Assembly (NCBI RefSeq): GCF_009907385.1
Contig: NZ_JAAATR010000026.1
Coordinates: forward strand, 62,001-126,000
Direction: 5' to 3'
DNA: 64,000 nt
From: Atlantibacter hermannii
GTDB taxonomy: Bacteria > Pseudomonadota > Gammaproteobacteria > Enterobacterales > Enterobacteriaceae
Shown: positions 21,012 through 30,290 of the stretch, in pieces
Numbering within the stretch: the stretch's first letter is position 1
How the letters are laid out: the number at the start of each line of letters is the position of its first letter
The notes under the pieces: generated by a model
What the model was told of the DNA's origin: nothing
Database searches by the model: none
Seen by the model: the letters and a program-made list of their open reading frames with translations, nothing else
Translations under genes and position numbers: made by a program

Positions 21012-21932
21012 TTAGTTCAGTGCTTTATCGTTAGGCTCTTTGAACAGCGCTTTCATCTCATCAGAGAGTTCAAAGTTCAGGTTCAGGTTTTTCGGTGGGA
21101 TCGGGTTCTTAAACCACTTGTCGAACCATTTTTCCGCTTCGCCGGAGGTCTGCGCCTGGGCGATGGTGTCGTCCATCAGCTTTTTGAACTCAGGATCGTC
21201 TTTACGCAGCATACAGCCGTAGGCTTCTTCGGACTGCGCTTTACCGACGATTTCCCACTGATCCGGTTTCTTCGCTTTCGCGCGTTCGCCAGCCAGCAGG
21301 GCGTCATCCATCATAAATGCCACCGCGCGGCCGCTTTCCAGGGTACGGAACGAGTCACCGTGGTCTTTGGCGCTGATAATGCGCATATCCATTTTCTGCT
21401 CGTCGTTCAGCTTGTGCAGCAGAACTTCAGAGGTGGTGCCGGAAGTGACGACAACCGCTTTGCCTTTCAGATCCGGGAAGTCCTTAATATCGCCGCCTTT
21501 CTTTGCCAGCAGACGGGTGCCCACCACAAAGATGGTGTCGGAGAAGGCTGCTTGTTTCTGGCGCTCAAGGTTGTTAGTGGTGGAGCCGCATTCGAAGTCA
21601 AAGGTGCCGTTTTGCAGCAGCGGGATACGGTTCTGGGAGGTGATTGGAATCAGTTTAACCTGCAGATCAGGCTTGTTCAGTTTCTTCTTCACCGCTTCAA
21701 CGATAGCGTTGGAGTAATCCTGAGAATAGCCGACCACTTTTTGCTGATTATCGTAATAAGAAAACGGTACGGAAGATTCGCGATGGCCCACGACGATAAC
21801 GCCATTTTTCGCGACTTTCGCCAGCGTACCTTGCTGTGCGGCAGCGTCAGCGGTTTTTGCCTCTTCGGCGTGGGCTAACCCTGCGCCCAACCCCATGACT
21901 AACATTGCTGCGGCCAGTTTACGTAATTGCAT
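21012..21932 (-). CDS. gltI: Glutamate/aspartate periplasmic binding protein GltI
   Basis: A 306-residue solute-binding protein. The signal peptide MQLRKLAAAMLVMGLGAGLAHA is cut before EEAKT. The family block VGHRESSVPFSYYDN and the pair of cysteines (FDFECGST, YGCMLRKDD) are conserved. It captures L-glutamate and L-aspartate in the periplasm for GltJKL. I use the ATG at 21932; a longer reading starts with a basic stretch that does not look like a signal peptide. Confidence 0.97.
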   Translation of the reverse strand: MQLRKLAAAMLVMGLGAGLAHAEEAKTADAAAQQGTLAKVAKNGVIVVGHRESSVPFSYYDNQQKVVGYSQDYSNAIVEAVKKKLNKPDLQVKLIPITSQNRIPLLQNGTFDFECGSTTNNLERQKQAAFSDTIFVVGTRLLAKKGGDIKDFPDLKGKAVVVTSGTTSEVLLHKLNDEQKMDMRIISAKDHGDSFRTLESGRAVAFMMDDALLAGERAKAKKPDQWEIVGKAQSEEAYGCMLRKDDPEFKKLMDDTIAQAQTSGEAEKWFDKWFKNPIPPKNLNLNFELSDEMKALFKEPNDKALN

Positions 21933-22245
21933 ATCCAACTCCTTATCGTAGCGCCATCGGCGCCAGTGATAACCCATGTGAGTGTTTGTGTTGTTTTTAT
22001 TGTTGCACTACTGCGCAACATTGTGTCTGCTTGTTAACATTTAGCCTGGCTGAATGTAAAGGTTTTGCTATTTATTTGTTTATTTTTGCGAAGTGCGCCG
22101 CACCATTTAAAGGCAAATCTCGCGCGTTGCACCGATATAGTGCTGCGGTTGATCCGTCGTGGTGCAACCCGCTTTCACCGGCTTCGTCCGAAAAGGAAAT
22201 TTGCAAAGTGCCTGATAATATTAAGCAATCGTCGTGCCAGAAATA
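21933..22245. other. Gene-free stretch upstream of gltI
   Basis: About 310 bases between gltI and the lnt terminator. It should hold the gltI promoter and leader. I see no convincing coding frame, repeat or named operator in it. Confidence 0.6.
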
Positions 22246-22275
22246 AAAAAGGCCAGCAAAGCTGGCCTTAAAAAG
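22246..22275. terminator. Terminator downstream of lnt
   Basis: AAGGCCAGC-AAA-GCTGGCCTT is flanked by A-rich and T-rich runs on both strands, just after the lnt stop. Confidence 0.88.
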
Positions 22276-22286
22276 TGTAGAGCGGT

Positions 22287-23825
22287 TTAAAGATTTTTGC
22301 GGCGCAACGCGACGATCAACGCCATAAAGCTCATCACGCCAGTGAGCAGCCACAGGGGCCAGTGGCCGAAGCGGGCATAAGGAGTAATACCGCGGGCAGG
22401 CGTTACCTGGGCGGTTAATACTTCACGGGTAAACTGCGGGATCATCTTCTGTACTTCGCCGGTTGGGCTAATCACGGCGGTCACGCCGTTATTGGTGCTA
22501 CGCAGCAACGGGCGCGCCAGCTCCAGCGCGCGCATCCGCGCCATCTGGAAGTGCTGCCACGGACCGATGGAGCGGCCAAACCAGGCGTCGTTGGAAATGG
22601 TCAGCAGGAAATCGGTGTCCGGCCGGAAGTTATCGCGCACCTGCTCGCCAAGGATGATCTCATAGCAAATCGCTGCGGTCATTTTAAAGCCGTGGGCCAG
22701 CAGTTGCGGTTGCTGATACGGACCGCGGCTGAACGACGACATCGGCAAATCGAAGAACGGCGCCAGCGGACGCAGGATCGATTCCAGCGGTACAAATTCA
22801 CCGAACGGCACCAGATGATTCTTGTTGTAGCGGTTCGGGGAATTGTAGCTGTACGGGTTATCCGCGCCCAGGGTAATAATGGTGTTGTAAGTGTCGTAGC
22901 GATTCTGCTTGTTGAGACGCGCGTCCACCAGGCCGGTAATCAGGCTGGTATTGTGCTCGCGCAACATGCCGTCCAGCTCGGTCAAAAAGCGCTGCTGATT
23001 GATTTCCAGATCGGGGATCGCCGACTCCGGCCAGATAATCAACTGGGACTGGCCCATTTTCGGCTCGGACGCGTTGAGATAGATGCGCAACGTATTCAGC
23101 AGTTCGCTTTCATCCCACTTCAGCGACTGGGGAATATTCCCCTGCACCAGCGAGACGTTAAGCTGGCGCTCCGGCAACAGTTGATACCACTGGATATAAC
23201 GCAGCGGGAAGGGCAGCGCAAAAAGCACCACGGCGAAGATGGCTGGCGCAATATGCCGACGCGCCAGCGCCAGTACCATCAAACCGCTGACCATCATCAG
23301 CAGAAAGTTAATCCCTTCCACGCCGGTAACCGGCGCCAGGCCTTTAAGCGGGCCATCCACCTGGCTGTAACCGAACTGTAGCCACGGGAAGCCGGTCAGC
23401 ACCCAGCCGCGTAAAAATTCCGTTACCTGCCAGACCACCGGCGCGGCAATTGCCACGCGCCAGGCGTTGGTTTTCGGCCACAGTTTACCCAGCACGCCCG
23501 CGAACAGGCCGGTGTACAGCGAGAGATACGCAGCCAGCAACACCACTAAAAAGACGTTGATCGGGCCAGGCATCCCGCCGAACTGGGCGATACTCACGTA
23601 AACCCAGTTAATACCGGTGCCAAAGAGACCCAGCCCCCAGAAAAAACCAATCCAGGCGCTTTGCAGCGGGCGGCGGTTGAGCGTCAGGCCCTGCAAGCCG
23701 ATCAGCGAGATCAGCGCGGCGGGCCAGAAGTCATAAGGAGAAAAAGCCAGCGTTCCGCTGGCTCCCGTTAACAGCGCCAGCAGCAAGCGCACGCGCTGGC
23801 GTTCAAACAATGCAGAAAAGCGCAT
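22287..23825 (-). CDS. lnt: Apolipoprotein N-acyltransferase Lnt
   Basis: A 512-residue inner-membrane enzyme that adds the third acyl chain to lipoproteins. N-terminal transmembrane helices precede a periplasmic nitrilase-like domain. The catalytic triad is visible in IWPESAIPD (Glu), NHLVPFGEF with its Lys, and [10 protein letters not shown] (Cys). The start [13 protein letters not shown] gives the E. coli length and lies four bases after the corC stop; an ATG five codons upstream is less likely. It completes the lipoproteins made elsewhere in this window, such as RlpA and LptE. Confidence 0.96.
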   Translation of the reverse strand: MRFSALFERQRVRLLLALLTGASGTLAFSPYDFWPAALISLIGLQGLTLNRRPLQSAWIGFFWGLGLFGTGINWVYVSIAQFGGMPGPINVFLVVLLAAYLSLYTGLFAGVLGKLWPKTNAWRVAIAAPVVWQVTEFLRGWVLTGFPWLQFGYSQVDGPLKGLAPVTGVEGINFLLMMVSGLMVLALARRHIAPAIFAVVLFALPFPLRYIQWYQLLPERQLNVSLVQGNIPQSLKWDESELLNTLRIYLNASEPKMGQSQLIIWPESAIPDLEINQQRFLTELDGMLREHNTSLITGLVDARLNKQNRYDTYNTIITLGADNPYSYNSPNRYNKNHLVPFGEFVPLESILRPLAPFFDLPMSSFSRGPYQQPQLLAHGFKMTAAICYEIILGEQVRDNFRPDTDFLLTISNDAWFGRSIGPWQHFQMARMRALELARPLLRSTNNGVTAVISPTGEVQKMIPQFTREVLTAQVTPARGITPYARFGHWPLWLLTGVMSFMALIVALRRKNL

Positions 23826-23829
23826 TCCA

Positions 23830-24708
23830 TTACTCTTCAAGTTTGGGGGAAGGCGAGTCGTCCGGAATTTTTACATGAACCTGGATAATGCGTCGGCTGT
23901 CCGACATGGCGACCTTAAACTGGTAGCCGTCGATTTCAACAGTTTCGCCGCGCGCCGGTAAATGGCCGAACGCCTGCATCACCAGGCCGCCAATGGTATC
24001 GACCTCTTCATCGCTAAACTGGGTGCCGAAGGTTTCGTTGAAATCTTCGATTGGCGCCAGGGCGCGAACGGTCCAGGTGTGGCGACTCAGCTGACGAAAA
24101 TCGAGATCCTCTTCTTCGTCATATTCGTCTTCGATTTCACCCACAATCAGTTCCAGAATGTCTTCGATGGTGACCAGGCCGGAGACCCCGCCAAACTCAT
24201 CAATGACAATCGCCATGTGGTAACGCTGAGAACGGAACTCTTTCAGCATGCGGTCAACCCGCTTGCTTTCCGGCACAACCACCGCCGGGCGTAACACTTT
24301 TTCCATACTGAACGGCTCGGCATCGCTGCGCATAAACGGCAGCAAATCTTTCGCCATCAGAATCCCTTCAATGTGATCTTTGTCTTCGCTGATGACCGGG
24401 AAACGCGAGTGGGCGGATTCGATGATCACATCGAGACATTCGTCCAGGCTCTGGTTGCGTTTAACGGTGACCATCTGCGAGCGCGGGATCATGATGTCGC
24501 GAACCCGTTGGTCAGCGATATCCATTACCCCTTCAAGCATATCGCGGGTATCCAGGTCGATAAGCTCGTTTTGTTCGGAATCACGGATCAGTGCCAGTAA
24601 CTCTTCACGGTTTTTGGGTTCGCCGTGGAAAAGCTGGCTCAGTAAAAGGGAGAAGAATCCCTTCTTGCTGTTAAGCGTGTCACTACTGTGTGAATTATCG
24701 TCGCTCAT
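23830..24708 (-). CDS. corC: CorC (YbeX), CBS-pair protein
   Basis: A 292-residue cytoplasmic protein. Two CBS domains ([20 protein letters not shown] and the [16 protein letters not shown] region) are followed by a CorC_HlyC transporter-associated domain. It is linked to magnesium and cobalt efflux and, in E. coli, to ribosome function together with YbeY and YbeZ. It is translated just ahead of lnt. The acidic stretch [11 protein letters not shown] is typical. Confidence 0.95.
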   Translation of the reverse strand: MSDDNSHSSDTLNSKKGFFSLLLSQLFHGEPKNREELLALIRDSEQNELIDLDTRDMLEGVMDIADQRVRDIMIPRSQMVTVKRNQSLDECLDVIIESAHSRFPVISEDKDHIEGILMAKDLLPFMRSDAEPFSMEKVLRPAVVVPESKRVDRMLKEFRSQRYHMAIVIDEFGGVSGLVTIEDILELIVGEIEDEYDEEEDLDFRQLSRHTWTVRALAPIEDFNETFGTQFSDEEVDTIGGLVMQAFGHLPARGETVEIDGYQFKVAMSDSRRIIQVHVKIPDDSPSPKLEE

Positions 24709-24803
24709 GGCGTCTGGTACAGGACCTCATGTTGGTTTGATCGTGCCGTCGCCGGAAAACACACGGCGGCGGCCTGGGTGCAGGGGCAACATTGCCTCAC
24801 TGC

Positions 24804-25271
24804 TTACTCTTTCTCGGAAATGTACGGATCGCTAAAGCCCAGAGCAAGCATTATCTCTGTTTCCAGCCCTTCCATTTCTTCGGCTTCGTCGTCTTCGATA
24901 TGGTCATAGCCCAGCAGATGCAGGCTGCCATGGATGACCATATGCGCCCAGTGGGCGTCCAGCGGCTTCACCTGCTCAATCGCTTCACGCTCCACCACCT
25001 GGCGGCAAATGATCAGATCGCCTAACAGCGGCAGCTCGATTCCCGGCGGCGCTTCAAAGGGAAACGAGAGCACGTTAGTGGGCTTGTCTTTGCCGCGATA
25101 AGTCAGATTCAGGTTGTGGCTTTCCGCTTCGTCCACCAGACGAATGGTCACTTCCGCCTCTTCCTGAAATTGAGGCAGTACCGCTTCAAGCCAGGCCTGA
25201 AACTGTGTTTCGTCCGGTAAACCGGAGGTGTCTTCACAGGCCAGCTGTAAATCCAGAATCACCTGGCTCAT
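24804..25271 (-). CDS. ybeY: Endoribonuclease/rRNA maturation factor YbeY
   Basis: A 155-residue zinc-dependent enzyme needed for 16S rRNA 3' maturation and ribosome quality control. The metal site [11 protein letters not shown] carries the three histidines of the H-x3-H-x5-H motif. The gene overlaps ybeZ by four bases; the ybeZ-ybeY-corC-lnt order is conserved. Confidence 0.97.
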   Translation of the reverse strand: MSQVILDLQLACEDTSGLPDETQFQAWLEAVLPQFQEEAEVTIRLVDEAESHNLNLTYRGKDKPTNVLSFPFEAPPGIELPLLGDLIICRQVVEREAIEQVKPLDAHWAHMVIHGSLHLLGYDHIEDDEAEEMEGLETEIMLALGFSDPYISEKE

Positions 25272-26326
25272 GGCTGCTCCTGCTGACCCGCAGCCTGCGC
25301 CAGCGCTTCGCGCTTGCGTTCCGCCGCCTGTTCCGCTTTACGCTTCTGATCGGCTTCTTCCCAGGCTTCATAGGCGTTAACAATGCGCGCGACCACCGGG
25401 TGGCGCACCACGTCTTCGCTGTGGAAGAAGTTAAAGCTGATCTCTTCCACTTCGCTCAGCACTTCGATGGCATGGCGCAGGCCGGATTTCATGTTGCGCG
25501 GCAAGTCGACTTGCGTCACGTCGCCGGTAATCACCGCTTTCGAATTAAAGCCGATACGCGTCAGGAACATCTTCATCTGTTCGATGGTGGTGTTCTGGCT
25601 CTCGTCGAGGATGATAAACGCGTCGTTGAGGGTACGGCCACGCATATAGGCCAGCGGAGCCACTTCAATCACGTTGCGCTCCATCAGCTTCTCAACGCGC
25701 TCAAAGCCGAGCATTTCGAACAGCGCATCGTACAGCGGGCGCAAATACGGGTCGACTTTCTGGCTGAGATCCCCTGGCAGGAAGCCGAGTTTCTCACCCG
25801 CTTCTACCGCCGGACGGGTCAACAATATACGGCGAATTTCCTGGCGCTCCAGCGCATCCACTGCCGCAGCCACCGCCAGATAGGTTTTACCGGTCCCTGC
25901 AGGGCCGACGCCAAAGGTGATGTCGTGGTCGAGAATATTGGCGATGTATTGCGCCTGATTTGGCGTGCGCGGTTTAATCACGCCGCGCTTGGTCTGTATG
26001 TTGACCGCTTTGCCATAGTCCGGCACGCTTTCCGCGTTCTGCTCCAGCACGCGGAACTCTTTGATCGCCAGGTGGATTTGTTCGGGCTCAATGTCCTTGA
26101 TCTTGCCACGCATCGGCGCCGTATCCACGTACAAATGGCGAAGAATATCCGCCGCAGCGCTGACGCTCAGGCTACGTCCGGTGAGTTTGAAGTGGTTGTC
26201 ACGACGATTAATTTCGATGCCGAGGCGCCGTTCGAGCTGTTTGATATTGTCGTCAAACGGTCCGCAAAGGCTAAGCAGACGTTCGTTATCTGCAGGTTCC
26301 AGGGTGAATTCACGTGTTTCGATATT
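25268..26326 (-). CDS. ybeZ: PhoH-like ATPase YbeZ (TTG start)
   Basis: A PhoH-family P-loop ATPase working with YbeY in rRNA metabolism. Walker A is GPAGTGKT and Walker B lies in [10 protein letters not shown] take the TTG at 26326 ([15 protein letters not shown]), preceded by AGAGGATAAG; E. coli YbeZ starts at the same point. A GTG seven codons earlier is possible. The predicted 352 residues are slightly longer than in E. coli because of a charged, Ala/Gln-rich C-terminal tail. Confidence 0.95.
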   Translation of the reverse strand, partial: NIETREFTLEPADNERLLSLCGPFDDNIKQLERRLGIEINRRDNHFKLTGRSLSVSAAADILRHLYVDTAPMRGKIKDIEPEQIHLAIKEFRVLEQNAESVPDYGKAVNIQTKRGVIKPRTPNQAQYIANILDHDITFGVGPAGTGKTYLAVAAAVDALERQEIRRILLTRPAVEAGEKLGFLPGDLSQKVDPYLRPLYDALFEMLGFERVEKLMERNVIEVAPLAYMRGRTLNDAFIILDESQNTTIEQMKMFLTRIGFNSKAVITGDVTQVDLPRNMKSGLRHAIEVLSEVEEISFNFFHSEDVVRHPVVARIVNAYEAWEEADQKRKAEQAAERKREALAQAAGQQEQP

Positions 26327-26488
26327 CAAACTTATCCTCTTGGTCACACAGGGCCAGTTAGGTGAACAATATGCGTGCTGATTTTCTCAGGCTTAAGGAA
26401 ATTATTCACGGCGTGGGAAAAAGGCGCAAGCTTCAGGCCTGATATTTGGGTAACAGCGTGCAATTACAAGGGCGGGGCAGTGCAAAAG

Positions 26489-26523
26489 CCCCGATATACT
26501 GCGAGCGACGCAGCATATCGGGC
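26489..26523 (-). terminator. Long hairpin downstream of miaB
   Basis: The near-perfect inverted repeat has outer arms CCCGATAT/ATATCGGG and inner arms CTGCG/CGCAG around a five-base loop, six bases after the miaB stop. The minus strand continues GCTTTTGC, so it can act as a terminator. It could also be a REP-like element. Confidence 0.6.
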
Positions 26524-26528
26524 GAGAA

Positions 26529-27953
26529 TTATGGCTGGTAAATACCTACGCCGATTTCATTCTCTTTACGGGTGCGGGCAATCACCGATTCCGGGGATTC
26601 GACGATACGTAAACCCATCTCTTCTTCGGTGCGTATCACCGTACCGCGCAGCGAGTTTGGAAACACGTCGGTGATTTCCACATCGACGAATTTACCTACC
26701 ATATCCGGCGTGCCTTCAAAGTTCACCACACGGTTGTTCTCGGTACGGCCAGAGAGTTCCATAATACTTTTACGCGAGGTGCCTTCCACCAGGATACGCT
26801 GAACGGTGCCTGCCATCCGGCGGCTCCAGGCCATCGCCTGCTGGTTGATGCGTTCCTGAAGAATATACAGGCGCTGTTTTTTCTCCTCTTCCGGCACATC
26901 GTCCACCATATCGGCGGCTGGCGTACCCGGACGTGCGGAGAAAATAAAGCTGTAGCTCATGTCGAAATTCACATCGGCAATCAGCTTCATCGTCTGCTCG
27001 AAGTCCTGCTGGCTTTCGCCCGGGAAGCCGACGATAAAGTCAGAGCTGATCTGGATATCCGGACGCGCGGCGCGCAGTTTACGGATAATCGCTTTATATT
27101 CCAGCGCGGTGTGGGTGCGGCCCATCAGGTTAAGTACGCGGTCTGAACCGCTCTGCACCGGCAGGTGCAGGAAGCTCACCAGCTCCGGGGTGTCGCGGTA
27201 CACTTCCACGATGTCATCAGTAAATTCAATCGGATGGCTGGTGGTGAAGCGAATGCGGTCGATGCCGTCAATGGCCGCCACCAGACGCAGCAGGTCGGCA
27301 AAACTGCCCTGAGTACCGTCGTAGTTTTCCCCGCGCCAGGCGTTCACGTTCTGGCCCAGCAGGTTGACTTCACGCACGCCCTGCGCCGCCAGTTGGGCGA
27401 TTTCAAACAGGATATCGTCGCACGGACGGCTGACTTCTTCGCCGCGGGTATAAGGCACCACACAGTAGGTGCAGTACTTGTTACAGCCTTCCATGATCGA
27501 CACAAACGCCGTTGGGCCGTCGGCGCGCGGTTCAGGAAGACGGTCAAATTTTTCGATTTCCGGGAAGCTGATGTCCACCACCGGGCTGCGATCGCCACGT
27601 ACGCGGTTGATCATTTCCGGTAAACGGTGCAGGGTCTGCGGCCCAAAAATAATGTCCACATAGTGGGCGCGCTGGCGAATGTGATCGCCTTCCTGCGACG
27701 CCACACAGCCGCCGACGCCGATAATCAGTTCCGGGTTCTTTTCCTTAAGCGCTCTCCAGCGACCCAGCTGATGGAAGACTTTTTCCTGAGCCTTTTCACG
27801 GATTGAGCAGGTGTTGAGCAACAACACATCCGCTTCTTCCGCCACGTCGGTCAGTTGATAGCCGTGAGTGGCATCCAGCAGATCGGCCATCTTCGATGAA
27901 TCGTATTCGTTCATCTGACAGCCCCAGGTTTTGATATGGAGTTTTTTTGTCAT
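26529..27953 (-). CDS. miaB: tRNA-2-methylthio-N6-dimethylallyladenosine synthase MiaB
   Basis: A 474-residue radical SAM methylthiotransferase that modifies A37 of tRNAs reading UNN codons. The N-terminal UPF0004 domain binds the auxiliary cluster ([24 protein letters not shown]). The radical SAM triad is CNKYCTYC, and a C-terminal TRAM domain follows. The start [13 protein letters not shown] gives the E. coli length. It is divergent from ubiF. Confidence 0.97.
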   Translation of the reverse strand: MTKKLHIKTWGCQMNEYDSSKMADLLDATHGYQLTDVAEEADVLLLNTCSIREKAQEKVFHQLGRWRALKEKNPELIIGVGGCVASQEGDHIRQRAHYVDIIFGPQTLHRLPEMINRVRGDRSPVVDISFPEIEKFDRLPEPRADGPTAFVSIMEGCNKYCTYCVVPYTRGEEVSRPCDDILFEIAQLAAQGVREVNLLGQNVNAWRGENYDGTQGSFADLLRLVAAIDGIDRIRFTTSHPIEFTDDIVEVYRDTPELVSFLHLPVQSGSDRVLNLMGRTHTALEYKAIIRKLRAARPDIQISSDFIVGFPGESQQDFEQTMKLIADVNFDMSYSFIFSARPGTPAADMVDDVPEEEKKQRLYILQERINQQAMAWSRRMAGTVQRILVEGTSRKSIMELSGRTENNRVVNFEGTPDMVGKFVDVEITDVFPNSLRGTVIRTEEEMGLRIVESPESVIARTRKENEIGVGIYQP

Positions 27954-28094
27954 CGACATGCTCATTGCTTAAGTTAACCGCCGTAATGCAGGGCGCGTAT
28001 TGTAATGCTTTGACGCTGCCGTGACCAGTGGCGAGGATTGCGACGCCAGCCACCCGAAAATCCGGTAAACTGAATCAACTGCGTTTAAGGATAA

Positions 28095-29276
28095 ATGACC
28101 ATGGCAAATCAACCAACTGAAGTCGCCGTTATCGGCGCAGGCATGGTGGGCGCCGCAATTGCACTGGGGCTCGCGCAAAACGGTTTTCAGGTCAGCGTAA
28201 TTGAACATGCGCCGCCCGCGGAATTTGACCCGGCGTCGCCGCCTGACGTGCGTATTTCGGCGATTAGCGCGGCTTCCGTGGCGCTGCTGAAGCAGCTGGG
28301 CGTATGGGATGACATTCTCGGCATGCGCGCCCACGCCTGGCGACGGCTGGAAACCTGGGAGTGGGAAGCCTCCCACGTGGCGTTTGACGCCTCGGAGCTG
28401 AAGCTGCCGGAGCTAGGCTTCATGGTAGAAAACCAGGTCCTGCAACGGGCGCTGTGGGCGGCGCTGGCGCAGCATCCCTGCGTCACGCTGTACTGCCCGG
28501 CGGCGCTTACCCAGATGCATCGGCATAATGACGTCCATGAACTGACCTTTGAAGATGGCTCCCTGCTGGAGGCGAAGCTGGTCATCGGTGCCGATGGCGC
28601 GAATTCACGGATCCGCGAGTGGGCCGGTATCGGTATTCACGCCTGGAACTACCAGCAGTCCTGCCTGTTGATGTCGGTGCGCTGCGAAAGCGACCCTGGC
28701 GACAGCACCTGGCAACAGTTTACCCCGGACGGCCCGCGCGCTTTCCTGCCGCTGTACGATCACTGGGCATCGCTGGTGTGGTACGACAAACCGGCGCGTA
28801 TTCGCCAGTTGCAAAGCATGTCGATGGAACAACTGGGCCGGGAGATTGCTCTGCATTTCCCACGGCGCGTCGGTAACGTTACTCCACACGCCTGCGGCGC
28901 GTTTCAACTGACCCGTCGTCACGCGCTGCGTTATGCCCAACCGGGCCTGGCGCTGGTGGGCGATGCGGCGCATACCATCCATCCGCTGGCGGGGCAGGGC
29001 GTCAACCTGGGTTATCGCGACGTGGACGCGTTGCTGGACGTGCTGGTGCGCGCCCGTAGCCACGGCGAACCCTGGGCGAGCTATGAGATCTTGCGCCGTT
29101 ATCAGATGCGCCGCCAGGGGGATAACTTCCTGATGCAAAGCGGTATGGATCTGTTCTATGCCGGGTTCAGCAACGATCTGCCGCCAGTGAAACTGCTGCG
29201 CAACCTTGGCCTGATGGCGGCTGAACGCGCGGGCGTACTGAAACGCCAGGCGCTGAAGTATGCGTTAGGGCTGTAA
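28095..29276 (+). CDS. ubiF: 3-demethoxyubiquinol 3-hydroxylase UbiF
   Basis: A 393-residue FAD monooxygenase that hydroxylates C6 of the ring in ubiquinone synthesis. The N-terminal dinucleotide fold is VIGAGMVGAAIALGLA, the middle motif VIGADGANSRIR, and the FAD-binding GD motif LALVGDAAHTIHPLAGQG. AAGGATAA directly precedes the first ATG, at the spacing used in E. coli; a second ATG two codons later would give the E. coli length of 391. Confidence 0.95.
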   Translation: MTMANQPTEVAVIGAGMVGAAIALGLAQNGFQVSVIEHAPPAEFDPASPPDVRISAISAASVALLKQLGVWDDILGMRAHAWRRLETWEWEASHVAFDASELKLPELGFMVENQVLQRALWAALAQHPCVTLYCPAALTQMHRHNDVHELTFEDGSLLEAKLVIGADGANSRIREWAGIGIHAWNYQQSCLLMSVRCESDPGDSTWQQFTPDGPRAFLPLYDHWASLVWYDKPARIRQLQSMSMEQLGREIALHFPRRVGNVTPHACGAFQLTRRHALRYAQPGLALVGDAAHTIHPLAGQGVNLGYRDVDALLDVLVRARSHGEPWASYEILRRYQMRRQGDNFLMQSGMDLFYAGFSNDLPPVKLLRNLGLMAAERAGVLKRQALKYALGL

Positions 29277-29336
29277 CAGCGTTTTATGCCGTCCTTATTG
29301 AAGCTAAGAACGGCATATTTCATGGATCGCAGAAAA

Positions 29337-29363
29337 CAAAAAGCTCGCCGAAGCGAGCTTTTT
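29337..29363. terminator. Terminator of the tRNA operon (and ubiF)
   Basis: AAAAAGCTCGC-CGAA-GCGAGCTTTTT is symmetrical, with A/T runs on both sides, and lies between the ubiF stop and the last tRNA. Confidence 0.88.
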
Positions 29364-29369
29364 AAAGAG

Positions 29370-29444
29370 TGGCTGGGGTACGAGGATTCGAACCTCGGGA
29401 TGGTGGAATCAGAATCCACTGCCTTACCGCTTGGCGATACCCCA
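29370..29444 (-). tRNA. glnX: tRNA-Gln (CTG)
   Basis: A 75-base tRNA with encoded CCA. The acceptor stem is TGGGGTA/TACCCCA, the anticodon loop TTCTGAT gives anticodon CTG, and the T-loop GGTTCGAATCC is standard. Last gene of the seven-tRNA operon read on the minus strand. Confidence 0.97.
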
Positions 29445-29482
29445 ACAGGGTGCGGTTGCTGATGCAATCCGTCTTTTAAAAT

Positions 29483-29557
29483 TGGCTGGGGTACGAGGAT
29501 TCGAACCTCGGAATGGTGGAATCAGAATCCACTGCCTTACCGCTTGGCGATACCCCA
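29483..29557 (-). tRNA. glnV: tRNA-Gln (CTG), second copy
   Basis: A 75-base tRNA with the same anticodon loop TTCTGAT (CTG). It is nearly identical to the neighbouring copy except near the T-stem. glnV is the site of the supE amber suppressor in E. coli. Confidence 0.97.
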
Positions 29558-29562
29558 AAAGA

Positions 29563-29639
29563 TGGTGGCTACGACGGGAATCGAACCTGTGACCCCATCA
29601 TTATGAGTGATGTGCTCTAACCAGCTGAGCTACGTAGCC
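29563..29639 (-). tRNA. metU: tRNA-Met (CAT), elongator
   Basis: A 77-base tRNA with encoded CCA, acceptor GGCTACG and anticodon loop CTCATAA (CAT). The paired first acceptor base pair (G-C) marks an elongator rather than initiator tRNA. Confidence 0.97.
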
Positions 29640-29668
29640 ATGTTGTATTTCTACCAGCCGAAACTGAC

Positions 29669-29743
29669 TGGCTGGGGTACCTGGATTCGAACCAGGGAAT
29701 GCCGGTATCAAAAACCGGTGCCTTACCGCTTGGCGATACCCCA
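29669..29743 (-). tRNA. glnW: tRNA-Gln (TTG)
   Basis: A 75-base tRNA with anticodon loop TTTTGAT (TTG), reading CAA and CAG. Encoded CCA is present. Confidence 0.97.
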
Positions 29744-29778
29744 ATGACACTGTGCATAAGCACAATCGTCAGAAAAGG

Positions 29779-29853
29779 TGGCTGGGGTACCTGGATTCGA
29801 ACCAGGGAATGCCGGTATCAAAAACCGGTGCCTTACCGCTTGGCGATACCCCA
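29779..29853 (-). tRNA. glnU: tRNA-Gln (TTG), second copy
   Basis: A 75-base tRNA identical in sequence to the neighbouring TTG copy; tandem duplication within the operon. Confidence 0.97.
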
Positions 29854-29873
29854 TCCGTGCAACGTGAAGATAA

Positions 29874-29958
29874 TGGTGCGGGAGGCGAGACTTGAACTCG
29901 CACACCTTGCGGCGCCAGAACCTAAATCTGGTGCGTCTACCAATTTCGCCACTCCCGC
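29874..29958 (-). tRNA. leuW: tRNA-Leu (TAG)
   Basis: An 85-base class II tRNA with a long variable arm, acceptor GCGGGAG/CTCCCGC, anticodon loop TTTAGGT (TAG) and encoded CCA. Confidence 0.97.
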
Positions 29959-29965
29959 AAAAAGA

Positions 29966-30042
29966 TGGTGGCTACGACGGGAATCGAACCTGTGACCCCA
30001 TCATTATGAGTGATGTGCTCTAACCAGCTGAGCTACGTAGCC
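29966..30042 (-). tRNA. metT: tRNA-Met (CAT), elongator, first gene of the operon
   Basis: A 77-base tRNA identical to the other Met tRNA here. It is the promoter-proximal gene of metT-leuW-glnU-glnW-metU-glnV-glnX. Confidence 0.97.
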
Positions 30043-30081
30043 ATCTTTTTTTTGCGTTACCTTATCGGCGTTGCGGGGCGC

Positions 30082-30110
30082 ATTATGCGTATTGGACCTT
30101 GCAGCGTCAA
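30082..30110 (-). promoter_or_regulatory. Promoter of the metT tRNA operon
   Basis: The minus strand reads TTGACG, 17 bases, CATAAT, then a GC-rich stretch GCGCCCCGC just after the -10. Such a discriminator is typical of stable-RNA promoters under stringent (ppGpp) control. Confidence 0.8.
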
Positions 30111-30247
30111 CACATTTTTTCCCGAAAAGCGCCTGATAATCGCTGTTTGACTAGCTTGCGAACAGCTTGGCGAAATATCCAGCAGTTATTGGTTATTTAA
30201 CACGTGGCTTGCTGATAATTAACGTTTTCAGCACCCGCAACGCGCCA

Positions 30248-30277
30248 TAAAAAAGGAGCCTGAAAGGCTCCTTTTTA
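30248..30277 (-). terminator. Terminator of asnB
   Basis: AAAAAGGAGCC-TGAA-AGGCTCCTTTTT is a strong stem with flanking A and T runs just after the asnB stop. Confidence 0.88.
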
Positions 30278-30290
30278 GGCAGGCTACCGG

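Noticed and set aside
21905-22246. A 113-codon frame upstream of gltI
   Set aside because: It starts inside gltI on the opposite strand, has no ribosome-binding site and gives a cysteine-rich random-looking product.
25205-26365. A 386-codon open frame antisense to ybeZ
   Set aside because: Fully covered by the recognisable ybeZ gene on the other strand; no domain seen.
29370-29853. Repeated Gln tRNA genes as a recombination-derived repeat or att site
   Set aside because: The duplicated glutamine tRNAs are the normal content of this operon in E. coli; no integrase or displaced tRNA fragment is present.
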